A stretch of DNA of 64,000 nucleotides from Pyxidicoccus trucidator (lineage in GTDB: Bacteria; Myxococcota; Myxococcia; Myxococcales; Myxococcaceae). Shown here in pieces: positions 28,227-36,890 of the stretch. The number at the start of each line of letters is the position of its first letter. Positions within the stretch are counted from its first letter, which is position 1. The stretch is from NCBI RefSeq assembly GCF_010894435.1, contig NZ_JAAIXZ010000005.1:496001-560000 (forward strand). The letters run 5' to 3'. The notes beneath the pieces are model-generated. The model made no database searches. It saw only the letters and a program-made list of their open reading frames with translations, and was not told the DNA's origin. The position numbers and the translations under genes were made by a program.

Positions 28227-28317
28227 GTTCAAATCCTCAGAATTGCTATGAAAACAGCGCGGCACCTTATAGCAGGAGGGGCGCCTGTCAACGCCGCCGA
28301 GCCGCCTTCCGGAGCCG

Positions 28318-28974
28318 ATGAACGTCTCGTCCCGCCCCATGCTTCCCCGAGGCCCGTACTTGCTGTGCGACGACACCGTCCTGCCGGACGTCCCGCTGGT
28401 GGACAAGGCAGCGCGGCTGGTCGCCGGAGGGGCCCGGGTGCTGCAACTGCGCATGAAGCGCACCCCGCCCAGGGCCGCGCTGGCCGCCGCGCGAGAGGTC
28501 GTGGCGCTGTGCCGCCGGGCCGGGGCGCTGTGCCTGCTGAACGACAGGGTGGACCTGGCGTTGCTGGCGGGCGCGGACGGGGTGCACGTGGGTGACGAGG
28601 ACCTGCCGCCCGAGGCCGCGCGCGAGCTGCTGGGGCCCGGCCGGCTGGTGGGCGTCACGGTGCGGGGCGTGGAGGGGGCCCGCGCGGCGCGGGACGCGGG
28701 CGCGGACTACGTGGGCGTGGGGCCCGTCTTCGCCACGATGACGAAGCAGGTGGGCGCGCCGGTGCTGGGGCTGGAGACGTTCGCCGAGGTGGTGCGGGGC
28801 AGCCCGCTGCCGGTGGTGGGCATTGGCGGGGTGAAGCTGTGGAACATCGGCCGGGTGGCGGCGGCGGGGGCGCATGGCGCGGCGGTGGTGTCCGACGCCC
28901 TGCTCGCCAAGGACATCACCGAGCGGGTGCGGCAGTTGCTGGCCGCGTTTGAACAGGGCGGGGTGGGGGACTAG
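28318..28974 (+). CDS. thiE: Thiamine phosphate synthase
   Basis: A 218-residue TIM barrel that joins HMP-pyrophosphate to the thiazole phosphate. Landmarks: VLQLRMK (about 42-48), LLNDRVDLALLAGADGVHVGDEDLP with the substrate-binding Asn-Asp-Arg, GADYVGVGPVFATMTK, and IGGVKLWNIG, the phosphate loop. The usual S-x-H of the S-V-H-T motif is replaced by VTVRG. ATG 28318. Followed by a GATase-family gene and thiD on the same strand. Confidence 0.88.
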   Translation: MNVSSRPMLPRGPYLLCDDTVLPDVPLVDKAARLVAGGARVLQLRMKRTPPRAALAAAREVVALCRRAGALCLLNDRVDLALLAGADGVHVGDEDLPPEAARELLGPGRLVGVTVRGVEGARAARDAGADYVGVGPVFATMTKQVGAPVLGLETFAEVVRGSPLPVVGIGGVKLWNIGRVAAAGAHGAAVVSDALLAKDITERVRQLLAAFEQGGVGD

Positions 28975-28995
28975 CCTCGACGGCTCAGGAGCGCC

Positions 28996-29757
28996 ATGCA
29001 CAACCATTCGCGACATGGGCCGCCGCCGCGCCGCCCGAACATCGGCATCACCCCGGACTGGAGCCAGCCCGAGGACCAGGCCTTCGCCCGCTATGAGCTG
29101 AAGGTGCCGTACTCGGACGCGGTGCTGCGCATGGGGGGCCTGCCCTTCGTGCTGCCGTACTCAGACGACCCGACATGCGTGGAGGCGTACCTGGACCGTG
29201 TCTCCGGGGTGCTCGTCACCGGCGGCGCGTTCGACGTCCCCCCGGAAGCCTACGGGGAGGCGGCGCGCGAGGGCCTGGGTGCGCTGAAGGAGGGCCGCAC
29301 CGCGTTCGAGGCGGCGCTGATGCGCGGCGCGCTCAAGCGCAACATGCCGGTGCTGGGCATCTGCGGCGGCATGCAGTTGCTCAACGTCATCCTGGGCGGC
29401 ACGCTGTTCCAGGACATCGGCCGCGAGGTGCCGGGCGCGCGCGAGCACGAGCAGAAGCATGACCGCACCCAGCCCCAGCACCCGGTGGACGTGAAGAACG
29501 GCACGCTGCTGGCGGAGGCGGTGGGGCACGGCCAGCTGATGGTCAACTCCACGCACCACCAGGCGGTGCGGGTCGCGGGCAAGGACTCGGTGGTGTGCGC
29601 GGTGGCGCCGGACGGCGTGGTGGAGGCGATTGAGTCCACCGTGCATGGCTTCGCGGTGGGCGTGCAGTGGCACCCCGAGTACATGGCCACCAGCATTCCC
29701 GTGCACCTGGGCCTGTACAAGTCCTTCATCCAGAAGGCGCGCGAGCACCGGCGGTGA
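28996..29757 (+). CDS. Class I glutamine amidotransferase-like hydrolase
   Basis: A 253-residue protein of the PuuD-like gamma-glutamyl hydrolase family. The nucleophile elbow is GICGGMQLLNV, and the catalytic His-Glu pair lies in VQWHPEYM; GVLVTGGAFDV supports the family. PuuD removes glutamate from gamma-glutamyl-GABA. Sandwiched between thiE and thiD and overlapping thiD by 4 bases, it may serve thiamine-precursor salvage instead; that link is inference. Confidence 0.85.
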   Translation: MHNHSRHGPPPRRPNIGITPDWSQPEDQAFARYELKVPYSDAVLRMGGLPFVLPYSDDPTCVEAYLDRVSGVLVTGGAFDVPPEAYGEAAREGLGALKEGRTAFEAALMRGALKRNMPVLGICGGMQLLNVILGGTLFQDIGREVPGAREHEQKHDRTQPQHPVDVKNGTLLAEAVGHGQLMVNSTHHQAVRVAGKDSVVCAVAPDGVVEAIESTVHGFAVGVQWHPEYMATSIPVHLGLYKSFIQKAREHRR

Positions 29758-30488
29758 TTCCCCGCGTCCTCCTGCTGGCCGGGCATGAGCCCACGGGGAG
29801 GGCGGGGTTGCTGGCGGACGTGTCGGCCGTGCTGGCGCGGGGTGGCCAGCCGGTGGCGGTGCCCATGGCGCAGACGGCGCAGGGCACGCGGACGTTCACC
29901 TGGGTGGCCGCCGCGCCGCGCATGCTTTCCGCGCAGGTGGCCGCCGCGCGCGAGCTGGGCCCGCTGCACGCGGTGAAGTGGGGCATGGTGCCGGGGCCCG
30001 CGCAGCTGTCCGCCGCGCGCGTGGCACTGGAGGGCTCGGACGCGTGGTGGGTGGTGGACCCGGTGGTGCGCACCTCGCGGGGGCAGCCGCTGTCGCGCCT
30101 GTCCGCGCGGGGCTACCTGGCGCTGGCGGGCCCGCGCGTGGTGCTCACGCCCAACCTGGACGAGGCGGGCTGGCTGCTGCGCCGGCCCGCGCCCCGCTCG
30201 GTGGAGGAGGCCGTGGAGTCCGCCGCCGCGCTGGCGCGGTACGGCTTCGCCGCGGTGTTGGTGAAGGGCGGGCACCTGCCGGACGTGGAGGGGCTCGCGG
30301 ACGTGCTGGCCACACCGGAGCGCGTGCGGGTGCTGCGCGGTGAGTGGCTGGAGCGCGCGCCCGGACGCCGTGGCACCGGGTGCCGGCTGGCGTCCGCGCT
30401 GGCCACGGAGCTGGGGCGGGGCCGCACGCTGGAGGCCTCGGTGCGCGCGGCCCGGGGCCTGGTGGTGCGCTACCTGCGCGCCGCGTAG
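29754..30488 (+). CDS. thiD: ThiD-like (phospho)methylpyrimidine kinase
   Basis: A 244-residue ribokinase-fold protein starting at GTG 29754, which overlaps the previous stop (GTGA). VLLLAGHEPTGRAGLLADV corresponds to the ThiD opening (AG-D-SGGAG-Q-D) with changes: His for Ser/Asp and Thr-Gly-Arg for Ser-Gly-Gly. WWVVDPVVR and VLTPNLDEAGWLL match the substrate and ATP strands; GTGCRLASALA is the catalytic anion hole (GTGC). It probably phosphorylates hydroxymethylpyrimidine (phosphate). Sequence drift leaves room for a different pyrimidine substrate. Confidence 0.8.
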   Translation: MIPRVLLLAGHEPTGRAGLLADVSAVLARGGQPVAVPMAQTAQGTRTFTWVAAAPRMLSAQVAAARELGPLHAVKWGMVPGPAQLSAARVALEGSDAWWVVDPVVRTSRGQPLSRLSARGYLALAGPRVVLTPNLDEAGWLLRRPAPRSVEEAVESAAALARYGFAAVLVKGGHLPDVEGLADVLATPERVRVLRGEWLERAPGRRGTGCRLASALATELGRGRTLEASVRAARGLVVRYLRAA

Positions 30489-30496
30489 CGGACCGG

Positions 30497-31864
30497 CTAC
30501 TCGCCGCGGGAGCGGCTCTCGAAGCGGGTGTATTCCGAGAGGAACACCAGGTCGACGGAGCCCACGGGGCCGTTACGCTGCTTGGCGACGATGAGCTCCA
30601 CCGGGATGACGGTGCTGGAGGGCGGAGCCGCGCCGTCCGGGCCGCCTTCGTCCGTATCCTCACGGTGGATGAACATCACCACGTCGGCGTCCTGCTCGAT
30701 GGAGCCGGACTCACGAAGGTCGGACAGCATGGGCTTGCCGCCCTTGCGCTCCTCCACCTTACGGTTGAGCTGGCTGAGCGCGATGATGGGCACCTCCAGC
30801 TCCTTGGCCAGCTGCTTGAGCGCGCGGGAGATTTCCGCGACTTCCAACTGGCGGCTCTCCACCTTGCCCTTCTGGTGCATGAGCTGGAGGTAGTCGATGA
30901 CCAGCAGCGACAGCCGGGGGTCCTTCTGCTTCACGCGCCGCGCCTTGGCGCGCAGGTCGAACGGGGACAAGCCACCGGAGTCGTCGATGTAGATGGGGGC
31001 GTTGTAGAGCGCGCCCGCCATCTCCTGGAACTTCTCCTCGTCGTGCGGCGACAGCCGGCCGCCGCGCAGCTTCTTCATGTCCACGCGCGCGGTGGAGGCC
31101 AGCAGACGCATGAGCAGCTGGTCCGCGGGCATTTCCAGGCTGAAGATGCCGACGGCCTTGTTCTCCTTCAGCGCCGCGTGCACGGCGATGTTCATCGCGA
31201 GGGACGTCTTGCCGATGCCCGGCCGCGCCGCGAGGATGATGAGCTCGCCCGCGTGCAGGCCGGTGAGCTGGTTGTCCAGGTCGATGTAGCCGGTGGACAG
31301 GCCCGTGATGCCCGTGGCCGCGGCCTTCATCTTGTCGAGCAGGTCGAGCGTCTGCTCCATCAGCTCGCTGACCGGGCGCAGGTCGCCCTCGCGCTTCTTC
31401 TCCGCGAGGAGGAACACCTTGCGCTCGGCCTCGTCGAGCAGCACTTCCAGCTCGCCCGTCTCCGAGCTGGCGAGCTCTTGAATCTCCCGGCCCACGTTGG
31501 CCAGGCGCCGGCGCAGGGCCTGGTCCTTGACGATCTGCGCGTACTGGACGGCGTTGGACGCCAGCGGCACCACCTGGTCCAGCCGCATCAGGTACGCGGG
31601 GCCGCCCACGGCGACGAGCTGGCCGAGGACCTTCAGCTCCTCGGCCAGGGTCAGGTGGTCGACCTGCTTGGACTGGCCGTCCAGCTTGAGCATCGCCGCG
31701 AAGATCTGCGCGTGCGCGGGGCTGGAGAAGTCGTCCGGGAAGACCACCTCACCCACGGCGGCGATGAGGGTGTTGTCCGCGAGCACGGCGCCCAGCACCG
31801 CTCGCTCCGCGGCCAGGTCCTCGTGAACCCGCCGGCCTTCTCTGATGTCGAGGACGTTATCCAT
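30497..31864 (-). CDS. dnaB: Replicative DNA helicase DnaB
   Basis: A 455-residue hexameric helicase. The N-terminal domain (about 15-115, AERAVLGAVLADN) contacts primase; the RecA-like C-terminal domain has Walker A ARPGIGKTSLAMN, SLEMPADQLLMRLLA, Walker B LLVIDYLQLM and the arginine-finger region ALSQLNRKVEER. Full length for the family, no intein. ATG 31864. Convergent with thiD (8 bases between stops). Downstream of no replication gene; monocistronic here. Confidence 0.97.
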   Translation of the reverse strand: MDNVLDIREGRRVHEDLAAERAVLGAVLADNTLIAAVGEVVFPDDFSSPAHAQIFAAMLKLDGQSKQVDHLTLAEELKVLGQLVAVGGPAYLMRLDQVVPLASNAVQYAQIVKDQALRRRLANVGREIQELASSETGELEVLLDEAERKVFLLAEKKREGDLRPVSELMEQTLDLLDKMKAAATGITGLSTGYIDLDNQLTGLHAGELIILAARPGIGKTSLAMNIAVHAALKENKAVGIFSLEMPADQLLMRLLASTARVDMKKLRGGRLSPHDEEKFQEMAGALYNAPIYIDDSGGLSPFDLRAKARRVKQKDPRLSLLVIDYLQLMHQKGKVESRQLEVAEISRALKQLAKELEVPIIALSQLNRKVEERKGGKPMLSDLRESGSIEQDADVVMFIHREDTDEGGPDGAAPPSSTVIPVELIVAKQRNGPVGSVDLVFLSEYTRFESRSRGE

Positions 31865-31963
31865 GGCTGCCTGCCCACTCTACAGGCGGGCCTGACATCT
31901 CCAAATTCCCGCCACAGACCTGTAGCACCGGGTGGGTGGAGGGGGGCGACCCTACCCCCTGAC

Positions 31964-32734
31964 TCACCCCTCCAGGCCCCACTTCTGGAGGAAGGCTTCA
32001 CGCCAGGTGCGGCTGAGCACCACGGTGGTGCCGTTCTTGAGGACGAGGATGCCGTCCCCGTGCGTCCAGGGCTCCAGCCGCGCCACGGCGTCCAGGTTGA
32101 TGATGTCGCCGCGGTGCACGCGCACGAAGCGCGCGGCGTCCAACCGATCTTCCAGGGCGCGGAGGCTCTGCCGGACCAGGTGCTCGCCCTGGTCGGTGTA
32201 GAGGCGCACGTACTTGTCCTCCGAGGACAGGCGCCAGACGGTGTCCAGGCGCAGCGGCACCCAGGCCTCGCCCACCTTCACCACCAGCCGCTCCAGCGGG
32301 CGCGCGGGCTGGGCGCGGGACAGGTCTTCCAGCAGCGACTGGAGGCGGCCTGTCTCGGGCTGTCCGCCGATCAGCAGCGCGTGGGCCTTGTCGAGCGCCC
32401 TGCCGAAGCGGTCCGCGTCGTAGGGCTTGAGGAGGTAGTCCACCGCGTGCGCGTCGAAGGCCCGGAGGGCGAAGGCGTCGTAGGCGGTGGAGAAGATGAC
32501 GGCGGGGCAGTCCTCCGGGCCGAGCGCCTCCAGCACCTCGAAGCCGGTGAGCCCCGGCATCTGCACGTCGAGCACCAGCAGGTCCGGGCGCAGGGCTCCC
32601 ACGCGCGAGAGGGCTTCCGTTCCGTCCGCTGCCTCGCCCGCGAGGACGAAGCGCGCGTCGTCCGCCAGCAGGCGCTTCACCTTTGCCCGCGCGGGGGCCT
32701 CGTCGTCCACGACCAGCACGCTGAAGCGCTTCAT
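31964..32734 (-). CDS. LytTR-family response regulator
   Basis: A 256-residue regulator. The receiver domain (1-120) has acidic Asp10-Asp11, phospho-acceptor Asp56 (LVLDVQMPG) and Lys103 (YLLKPY). The LytTR DNA-binding domain (about 150-255) shows LSSEDKYVRLYT and FVRVHRGDIINLDAV. The partner is the sensor kinase encoded just upstream. Translation starts in a four-base overlap with the stop of the 30-codon mini-ORF (32731-32734). Confidence 0.93.
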   Translation of the reverse strand: MKRFSVLVVDDEAPARAKVKRLLADDARFVLAGEAADGTEALSRVGALRPDLLVLDVQMPGLTGFEVLEALGPEDCPAVIFSTAYDAFALRAFDAHAVDYLLKPYDADRFGRALDKAHALLIGGQPETGRLQSLLEDLSRAQPARPLERLVVKVGEAWVPLRLDTVWRLSSEDKYVRLYTDQGEHLVRQSLRALEDRLDAARFVRVHRGDIINLDAVARLEPWTHGDGILVLKNGTTVVLSRTWREAFLQKWGLEG

Positions 32735-32756
32735 GCCGCCACCTCACGCGGGAGCC
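32717..32756. repeat. 40-bp direct repeat, copy 1 (copy 2 at 32806-32845)
   Basis: Perfect 40-base identity to 32806-32845, offset 89 bases. The repeat spans the 3' end of the histidine kinase gene and the first six codons of the regulator gene, i.e. the coupling junction itself. The 49 bases between the copies are unique. Confidence 0.95.
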
Positions 32757-32823
32757 GAGGACACGTGCTCACGGGTCGAGCATCGGTCGCTGCATCCATG
32801 GGCCTCACGCTGAAGCGCTTCAT
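32731..32823 (-). CDS. Chimeric 30-codon mini-ORF between kinase and regulator
   Basis: Created by the 89-bp duplication. It begins at ATG 32823, inside the kinase stop (ATGA), with the regulator's own first six residues MKRFSV, runs through a unique stretch, and ends in frame with the kinase's last residues LPREVAA and a TGA (32731-32733) that overlaps the regulator ATG 32734. Both four-base couplings are thus kept. No independent function is expected; it may serve to pass ribosomes from kinase to regulator. Coding status is inferred from the preserved frame only. Confidence 0.6.
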   Translation of the reverse strand: MKRFSVRPMDAATDARPVSTCPRLPREVAA

Positions 32824-33947
32824 GCCGCCACCTCACGCGGGAGCCACAGCGACACCCGTGCACCGCCTTCCGGGCCGCGCCCTCGCTCCATCCTCGCCCG
32901 CCCTCCGTGCAGCAACGCGAGGATGCGCTCCAGGTGCGCCAGCCCCACGCCGGGCCCCGTGGCGGGGGAGGCTTCCGCGAAGCCGCGTCCCGTGTCCTCC
33001 ACCTCCAGCCGCCAGTCCGCCCCGTCCTCGCGAGCGCGGATGCGGACCTCCAGCGGCTCCCTCCGGTCCTGGTTGTGCTTCACCGCGTTCTCCACCAGCG
33101 ACTGCAGCGCGAAGCACGGCACCCGCGCGCCCTCCAGCCCAGGGGCCACGTCCCAGCGCACCGTCACGCGCTCGCCGAACCGGGCTGTCAGCAGCGCGAC
33201 GAAGCGCTCCGCATGGGCACGCTCCTCCGCGAGCGTCCACGTGGCCTCCTTGCGCTCCAGGCTGGCGCGCAACAGCCCGCCCAAATCACTCAGCAGCCGG
33301 TCCGTGCGCTTCAGGTCCTCGTACATCACCGAGCTGATGGTGTTCAGTGCGTTGAAGAGGAAGTGCGGGTGGAGCTGCCCGGTGAGCGCCTGCAGCCGGG
33401 CCTCCCGCAGCTCACTCTCCAGCGTGGCCTCCCGGACGGCTCGCGCCTGCCGCTCCTTCCAGGCGAGCAGGAGGCTCCACAGCGTCGCGCCCACCGAGTA
33501 GAGGATGAGGTCCTTCTGGGCCTCCATGGGAATGCGGAAGACCAGGTCTCCATAGTCATAGGTGCCCAGGTCCAGCAGCGCGTAGAGCGGGTACCTCGGG
33601 GGCACCATCACCAGGATGTGCAGCGTGGTGAAGAGCACGAAGCCCGCCACGTGGACGCCCAGGAAGCGCGCCCAGCCGACGCGGGGCCCGGGCGCGTTGA
33701 CCACCGCCGTCTGTACGACGGGCAGCACGGCCAACGCCGCCAGCGCTCCGGTGAGTTCCCAGACGAACGGCTCCAGCACCGGGATGCTGCCGCCATTGCC
33801 GAGGATGGTGAGGTACACCGTCAGCCCGTTCCACAGCCCCACCCCCAGGAAGAGGCCGAACAGCACCAGCGCGGGGCGCGCACGGATTCGCGGCCACTGC
33901 CAGGGGGCGACGGAGGCCCGAAGGTTCTCGGAGGCACGGGGTGACAT
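32820..33947 (-). CDS. LytS/AlgZ-type sensor histidine kinase
   Basis: A 375-residue membrane kinase with four predicted helices in residues about 25-170. The H-box LTGQLHPHFLFNALNTIS carries the phospho-accepting His in the first His-Pro-His. The N-box LQSLVENAVKHN and glycine loops DTGRGF and GVGLAHL form the ATPase domain. The partner of the LytTR regulator. It starts at ATG 33947, 7 bases past the acyltransferase gene stop, so the three genes plus the mini-ORF form one operon. Confidence 0.92.
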   Translation of the reverse strand: MSPRASENLRASVAPWQWPRIRARPALVLFGLFLGVGLWNGLTVYLTILGNGGSIPVLEPFVWELTGALAALAVLPVVQTAVVNAPGPRVGWARFLGVHVAGFVLFTTLHILVMVPPRYPLYALLDLGTYDYGDLVFRIPMEAQKDLILYSVGATLWSLLLAWKERQARAVREATLESELREARLQALTGQLHPHFLFNALNTISSVMYEDLKRTDRLLSDLGGLLRASLERKEATWTLAEERAHAERFVALLTARFGERVTVRWDVAPGLEGARVPCFALQSLVENAVKHNQDRREPLEVRIRAREDGADWRLEVEDTGRGFAEASPATGPGVGLAHLERILALLHGGRARMERGRGPEGGARVSLWLPREVAA

Positions 33948-33953
33948 GGGCTG

Positions 33954-35123
33954 TCAGGCAGTATGCCCCGCCTCCGCCGTCCGGAGGGCCACGGGCCGGG
34001 AGTCGCGCGGCTTCATCCCGAAGCACGGCCTCAGGAAGGGCACCCGCGCCACGGCCTCCGTCAGTCCCCACGTGACGCCGAAGGACACGACGAGCACCAC
34101 CCCGAACAGCGCCCACGGCCCCACCGGCAGCGCCAGGAGCGCGTAGCCCAGGACGACGATGACCGTCTGGTGGAGGATGTAGAAGGGATAGGACAGCTCC
34201 TGCGCGTGCTTCAGCCAGGGACGGCGGACGCGGATGCGCGCCCGGGCCCACGCCAGCGCCGTCAGGATGAACAGCCAGAGCGCCGCCTGCGCGCCGAGCA
34301 CCTCCGGCACCAGGGGGAACTCCGAGTCCGGCATCATGACGGCGAAGAGCACGGCGCTCGCCGCCAGCAGCGCCCGCCGCCGCTCCACCAGGGAATCCCA
34401 GATGCGCGGGCAGCGGCCCAGCAGGTGGCCCAGCAGGAAGAGGATGCCGTAGTGGCCGAAGGTCCTCGGGTCGTCGAGGAGCGCGTGCGTCGTGGGGTGG
34501 TGGCGCAGCAGCAGCCAGTTGAGCGCGAGCGGCAGGAAGAGGAAGGCCACGTTCCATCCCCGGCACAGCCAGCCCTCCACCCGCGTGAGCAGGGCCTGCC
34601 CGCGCGCCGTGGCCAGCGCCGCGAAGAGCGGCAGCGCCAGCATGCAGTAGACGAAGAGGTACACGACGAACCAGAGGTGGTGCCAGCTGAAGCTGCCGGC
34701 CGGGTAGGGCACGAAGTCGAACACCGACGGGTAGAAGGCCGCGTAGTCACCGTGGAACCGACCGCGGAACAGCTGCTCGATGTAGATCTGCGGCGGCACC
34801 ACCACGAAGATGCCGAACACCACCGGCCCCAGCAGGCGCTTCGCGCGGTCTCCCGCGAAGCCCTTCAGCGAGCGGCGCCGCAGCGCCAGCGCCGTGCCCA
34901 CCCCGGCGATGAACATCAAGAGCGGCATCCGGAGGTGGTGCATCACCTCCATGACGGGCTCCAGCGCGGGCAGCGCCTGGGCGCTCTTCACGTGCCAGTC
35001 CCACGTGTTGAACATCATCCCCGTGTGGAACAGGTGCAGCAGGAGGATGGCCACCACCCGGAGCCAGTCCAGGTCGGGGCGGTGCTCGTCAACGGGGTGC
35101 GGCGCAGCGGTAGCGGTGCTCAT
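33954..35123 (-). CDS. Acyltransferase-3 family membrane protein
   Basis: A 389-residue protein with about ten membrane helices. LDWLRVVAILLLHLFHTG near the N-terminus and LSYPFYILHQTVIV near the C-terminus are characteristic of the acyltransferase-3 family, which O-acylates surface glycans or lipids. ATG 35123 has AAGGAGG upstream; an in-frame start further up gives a non-homologous tail. First gene of the operon with the LytS/LytTR pair, hinting that the two-component system responds to envelope state. Confidence 0.87.
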   Translation of the reverse strand: MSTATAAPHPVDEHRPDLDWLRVVAILLLHLFHTGMMFNTWDWHVKSAQALPALEPVMEVMHHLRMPLLMFIAGVGTALALRRRSLKGFAGDRAKRLLGPVVFGIFVVVPPQIYIEQLFRGRFHGDYAAFYPSVFDFVPYPAGSFSWHHLWFVVYLFVYCMLALPLFAALATARGQALLTRVEGWLCRGWNVAFLFLPLALNWLLLRHHPTTHALLDDPRTFGHYGILFLLGHLLGRCPRIWDSLVERRRALLAASAVLFAVMMPDSEFPLVPEVLGAQAALWLFILTALAWARARIRVRRPWLKHAQELSYPFYILHQTVIVVLGYALLALPVGPWALFGVVLVVSFGVTWGLTEAVARVPFLRPCFGMKPRDSRPVALRTAEAGHTA

Positions 35124-35237
35124 GGGTGAGCCTCCTTCCACTCCGGGATACGCACCGCGCGCCCGGCGCTCCACGCGGATGTCGCGGGACGGACCGGACG
35201 CGGCGCGAGCCGGACGGGAGGAGGGGACAAAGCGAAA

Positions 35238-35263
35238 GGCCGCCCGGGTCTCCCCGGACGGCC
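35238..35263 (-). terminator. Rho-independent terminator of the rpsF-rplI operon
   Basis: On the minus strand, an 11-bp stem (GGCCGTCCGGG with CCCGGGCGGCC, one G-U) and a GAGA tetraloop are followed by TTTCGCTTTGT. It lies 30 bases after the rplI stop. Confidence 0.85.
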
Positions 35264-35292
35264 TCTCTCACTTCAACGACGGGAGGCGAGGA

Positions 35293-35736
35293 CTACTCGG
35301 CCACCACGTCGACCTTGATCTTCGCCTTCACTTCGCTGTGCAGGCGGAGCTCCACTTCGTAGCTGCCCGTCGACTTGATGGGCTCGGCCAGGTGGATGGC
35401 GCGACGGTCCACCGTCTGCCCCTGGGCGGCGACCGCCTCGGCGATGTCCAGCGCGGTGACGGAGCCGAAGAGCTTGTCCTGCTCGCCGACCTTGCGCTTG
35501 ATGGTCACCTTGATGGAGCCGATCTTCTTCGCCTGCTCCTCGGCCGCGCCCTTGAGCTTGGCGTTCCGGGCGGTGATGACGCCCTTCTCGTGCTCGAGCT
35601 GCCGCAGGTTCTGCTCGCTCGCCAGCACCGCCTTCTTGCGGGGCAGGAGGTAGTTGCGGCCGAAGCCGTCCTTCACGGTGACGAGCTCCCCGGACTTGCC
35701 CAGGTTCTCGACGTCCTCACGCAGAATGACCTTCAT
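35293..35736 (-). CDS. rplI: Ribosomal protein L9
   Basis: A 147-residue 50S protein that binds 23S rRNA. The N-terminal [24 protein letters not shown] motif with the conserved GFGRNYLLP, the long connecting helix, and a C-terminal domain with [12 protein letters not shown] are all present. Last gene of the rpsF-rpsR-rplI operon. Confidence 0.97.
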   Translation of the reverse strand: MKVILREDVENLGKSGELVTVKDGFGRNYLLPRKKAVLASEQNLRQLEHEKGVITARNAKLKGAAEEQAKKIGSIKVTIKRKVGEQDKLFGSVTALDIAEAVAAQGQTVDRRAIHLAEPIKSTGSYEVELRLHSEVKAKIKVDVVAE

Positions 35737-35762
35737 GTTCAGTCTCCTGTGCGGACCGGCGG

Positions 35763-36176
35763 CTAGCCGACCACCGCGTTGTAGGGGAGCAGCGCGATGC
35801 CACGGGCGCGCTTGATGGCCACGGCCACCTCACGCTGGTGCTTCGCGCAGTTGCCGGAGATGCGGCGGGGGATGATCTTGCCGCGCTCGGTGACGAAGTA
35901 CTTCAGCGTCGCCTGGTCCTTGAAGTCCACGGAGGCGTTCTTCTCGGCGCAGAAGCGGCAGACCTTCTTGCGGCCGAAGCCGCGGCCACCACCACGCTTG
36001 TCGTCGTCGCCACCCATCCCGCCGCCACGGTCGTCACGGCCGCCACCGCGGTCGTCACGGCCGCCGCGATCACCACCGCGGCCACCACCACCAAAACCAC
36101 CGCCACCGCCGCCGCCGAAGCCACCAGTGCGGCCGCCCGGGGCGGAGCCAGTCCTGCTTTCAGTTCCGTTGCTCAT
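35763..36176 (-). CDS. rpsR: Ribosomal protein S18 with Gly-rich extension
   Basis: A 137-residue 30S protein, against the usual 75-80. Residues 68-137 are canonical S18 ([45 protein letters not shown]), with the zinc-type Cys motif kept. Residues 1-67 are an extension of Gly with Arg, Asp and Lys (RGGDRGG, DDRGGG repeated). Start ATG 36176. S18 pairs with S6 on the ribosome; S6 here carries an acidic tail, so the two extensions could interact. Intrinsically disordered RGG-like tails often bind RNA. Confidence 0.93.
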   Translation of the reverse strand: MSNGTESRTGSAPGGRTGGFGGGGGGGFGGGGRGGDRGGRDDRGGGRDDRGGGMGGDDDKRGGGRGFGRKKVCRFCAEKNASVDFKDQATLKYFVTERGKIIPRRISGNCAKHQREVAVAIKRARGIALLPYNAVVG

Positions 36177-36226
36177 GAGCGTTCTCGATTCCTGGGTTGG
36201 TCCCTAGGGAATTGACCCGGCGGCCC

Positions 36227-36697
36227 TCAGGCCTCCTCGGTCGACTCCTCTTCCGCCTCGACACCGGGCTCCTCGCCGCCTCGGAAGCCACCCTCGCGCT
36301 CCGCGGGGGCGCCCGGACGGGCCTCCTCGACGTCGCCGGCCAGCTTCAGGTCCTCGAGGACCGGACGGGACTCGGGGTCCACCTCGTCGGCGATCTTCAC
36401 CGAGATGTACCGGGTGACCTCGTCGAGGTTGCGGAGGTTGCGCTCCACCTCGGCCACCAGCTTCGAGCCGCCCAGGTAGCTGGCGTGCACGTAGATGGCG
36501 CGGGGCTGCTTGGCCACGGGGAACAGGGTCTTCTTCTTGCCCCACACCGTGAAGCGAAGGAGCTTGCCACCCTCACGGCCAACGATGCCGCGGACGCGCT
36601 CCTTGAGCTTGTCCACGTTGTCGTCGGTGAGGTCCGGCTTGACCAGGAAGATGGTCTCGTACTCACGAAGCCGCGTCGCGGCCTGCGTCTCAGCCAT
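36227..36697 (-). CDS. rpsF: Ribosomal protein S6 with acidic tail
   Basis: A 156-residue 30S protein, longer than the usual 95-135. Residues 10-105 hold the S6 fold (LREYETIFLVKPDLTDDNVD, then RAIYVHASYLGGSKLVAEVER). The last 45 residues are rich in Glu with Gly and Pro. First gene of the rpsF-rpsR-rplI operon, preceded by a leader of about 190 bases (36698-36885) downstream of a plausible promoter. Leaders of this operon in many bacteria carry an S6:S18-binding RNA; a CCCGTG/CACGGG hairpin lies at about 36820-36838. Confidence 0.95.
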   Translation of the reverse strand: MAETQAATRLREYETIFLVKPDLTDDNVDKLKERVRGIVGREGGKLLRFTVWGKKKTLFPVAKQPRAIYVHASYLGGSKLVAEVERNLRNLDEVTRYISVKIADEVDPESRPVLEDLKLAGDVEEARPGAPAEREGGFRGGEEPGVEAEEESTEEA

Positions 36698-36890
36698 GTT
36701 TTCTCTCCCCTTGGGGTCGAGTGCCCCCCGGACAATCCGAGGAGCGGGGAAACGGTCGCAAGGCCAGGAGGCCCTACGCCGGGGACGGGAAACCGCGCGC
36801 CCGTCGCCTTCGCGCTACGTCCCGTGCACGAACACGGGAAGCTTTGAAAGAACATCCCACCGGGCAACTTCACCCGTTGGGCGAACGCGC

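Noticed and set aside
28264-28296. Promoter TTGACA/TATAAG for the DUF1844 operon
   Set aside because: Both hexamers are good, but the spacer is only 14 bases, too short for a normal sigma-70 promoter.
30344-33337. 997-aa plus-strand ORF
   Set aside because: Runs antisense through dnaB and the LytTR/kinase genes; an effect of extreme GC at third positions.
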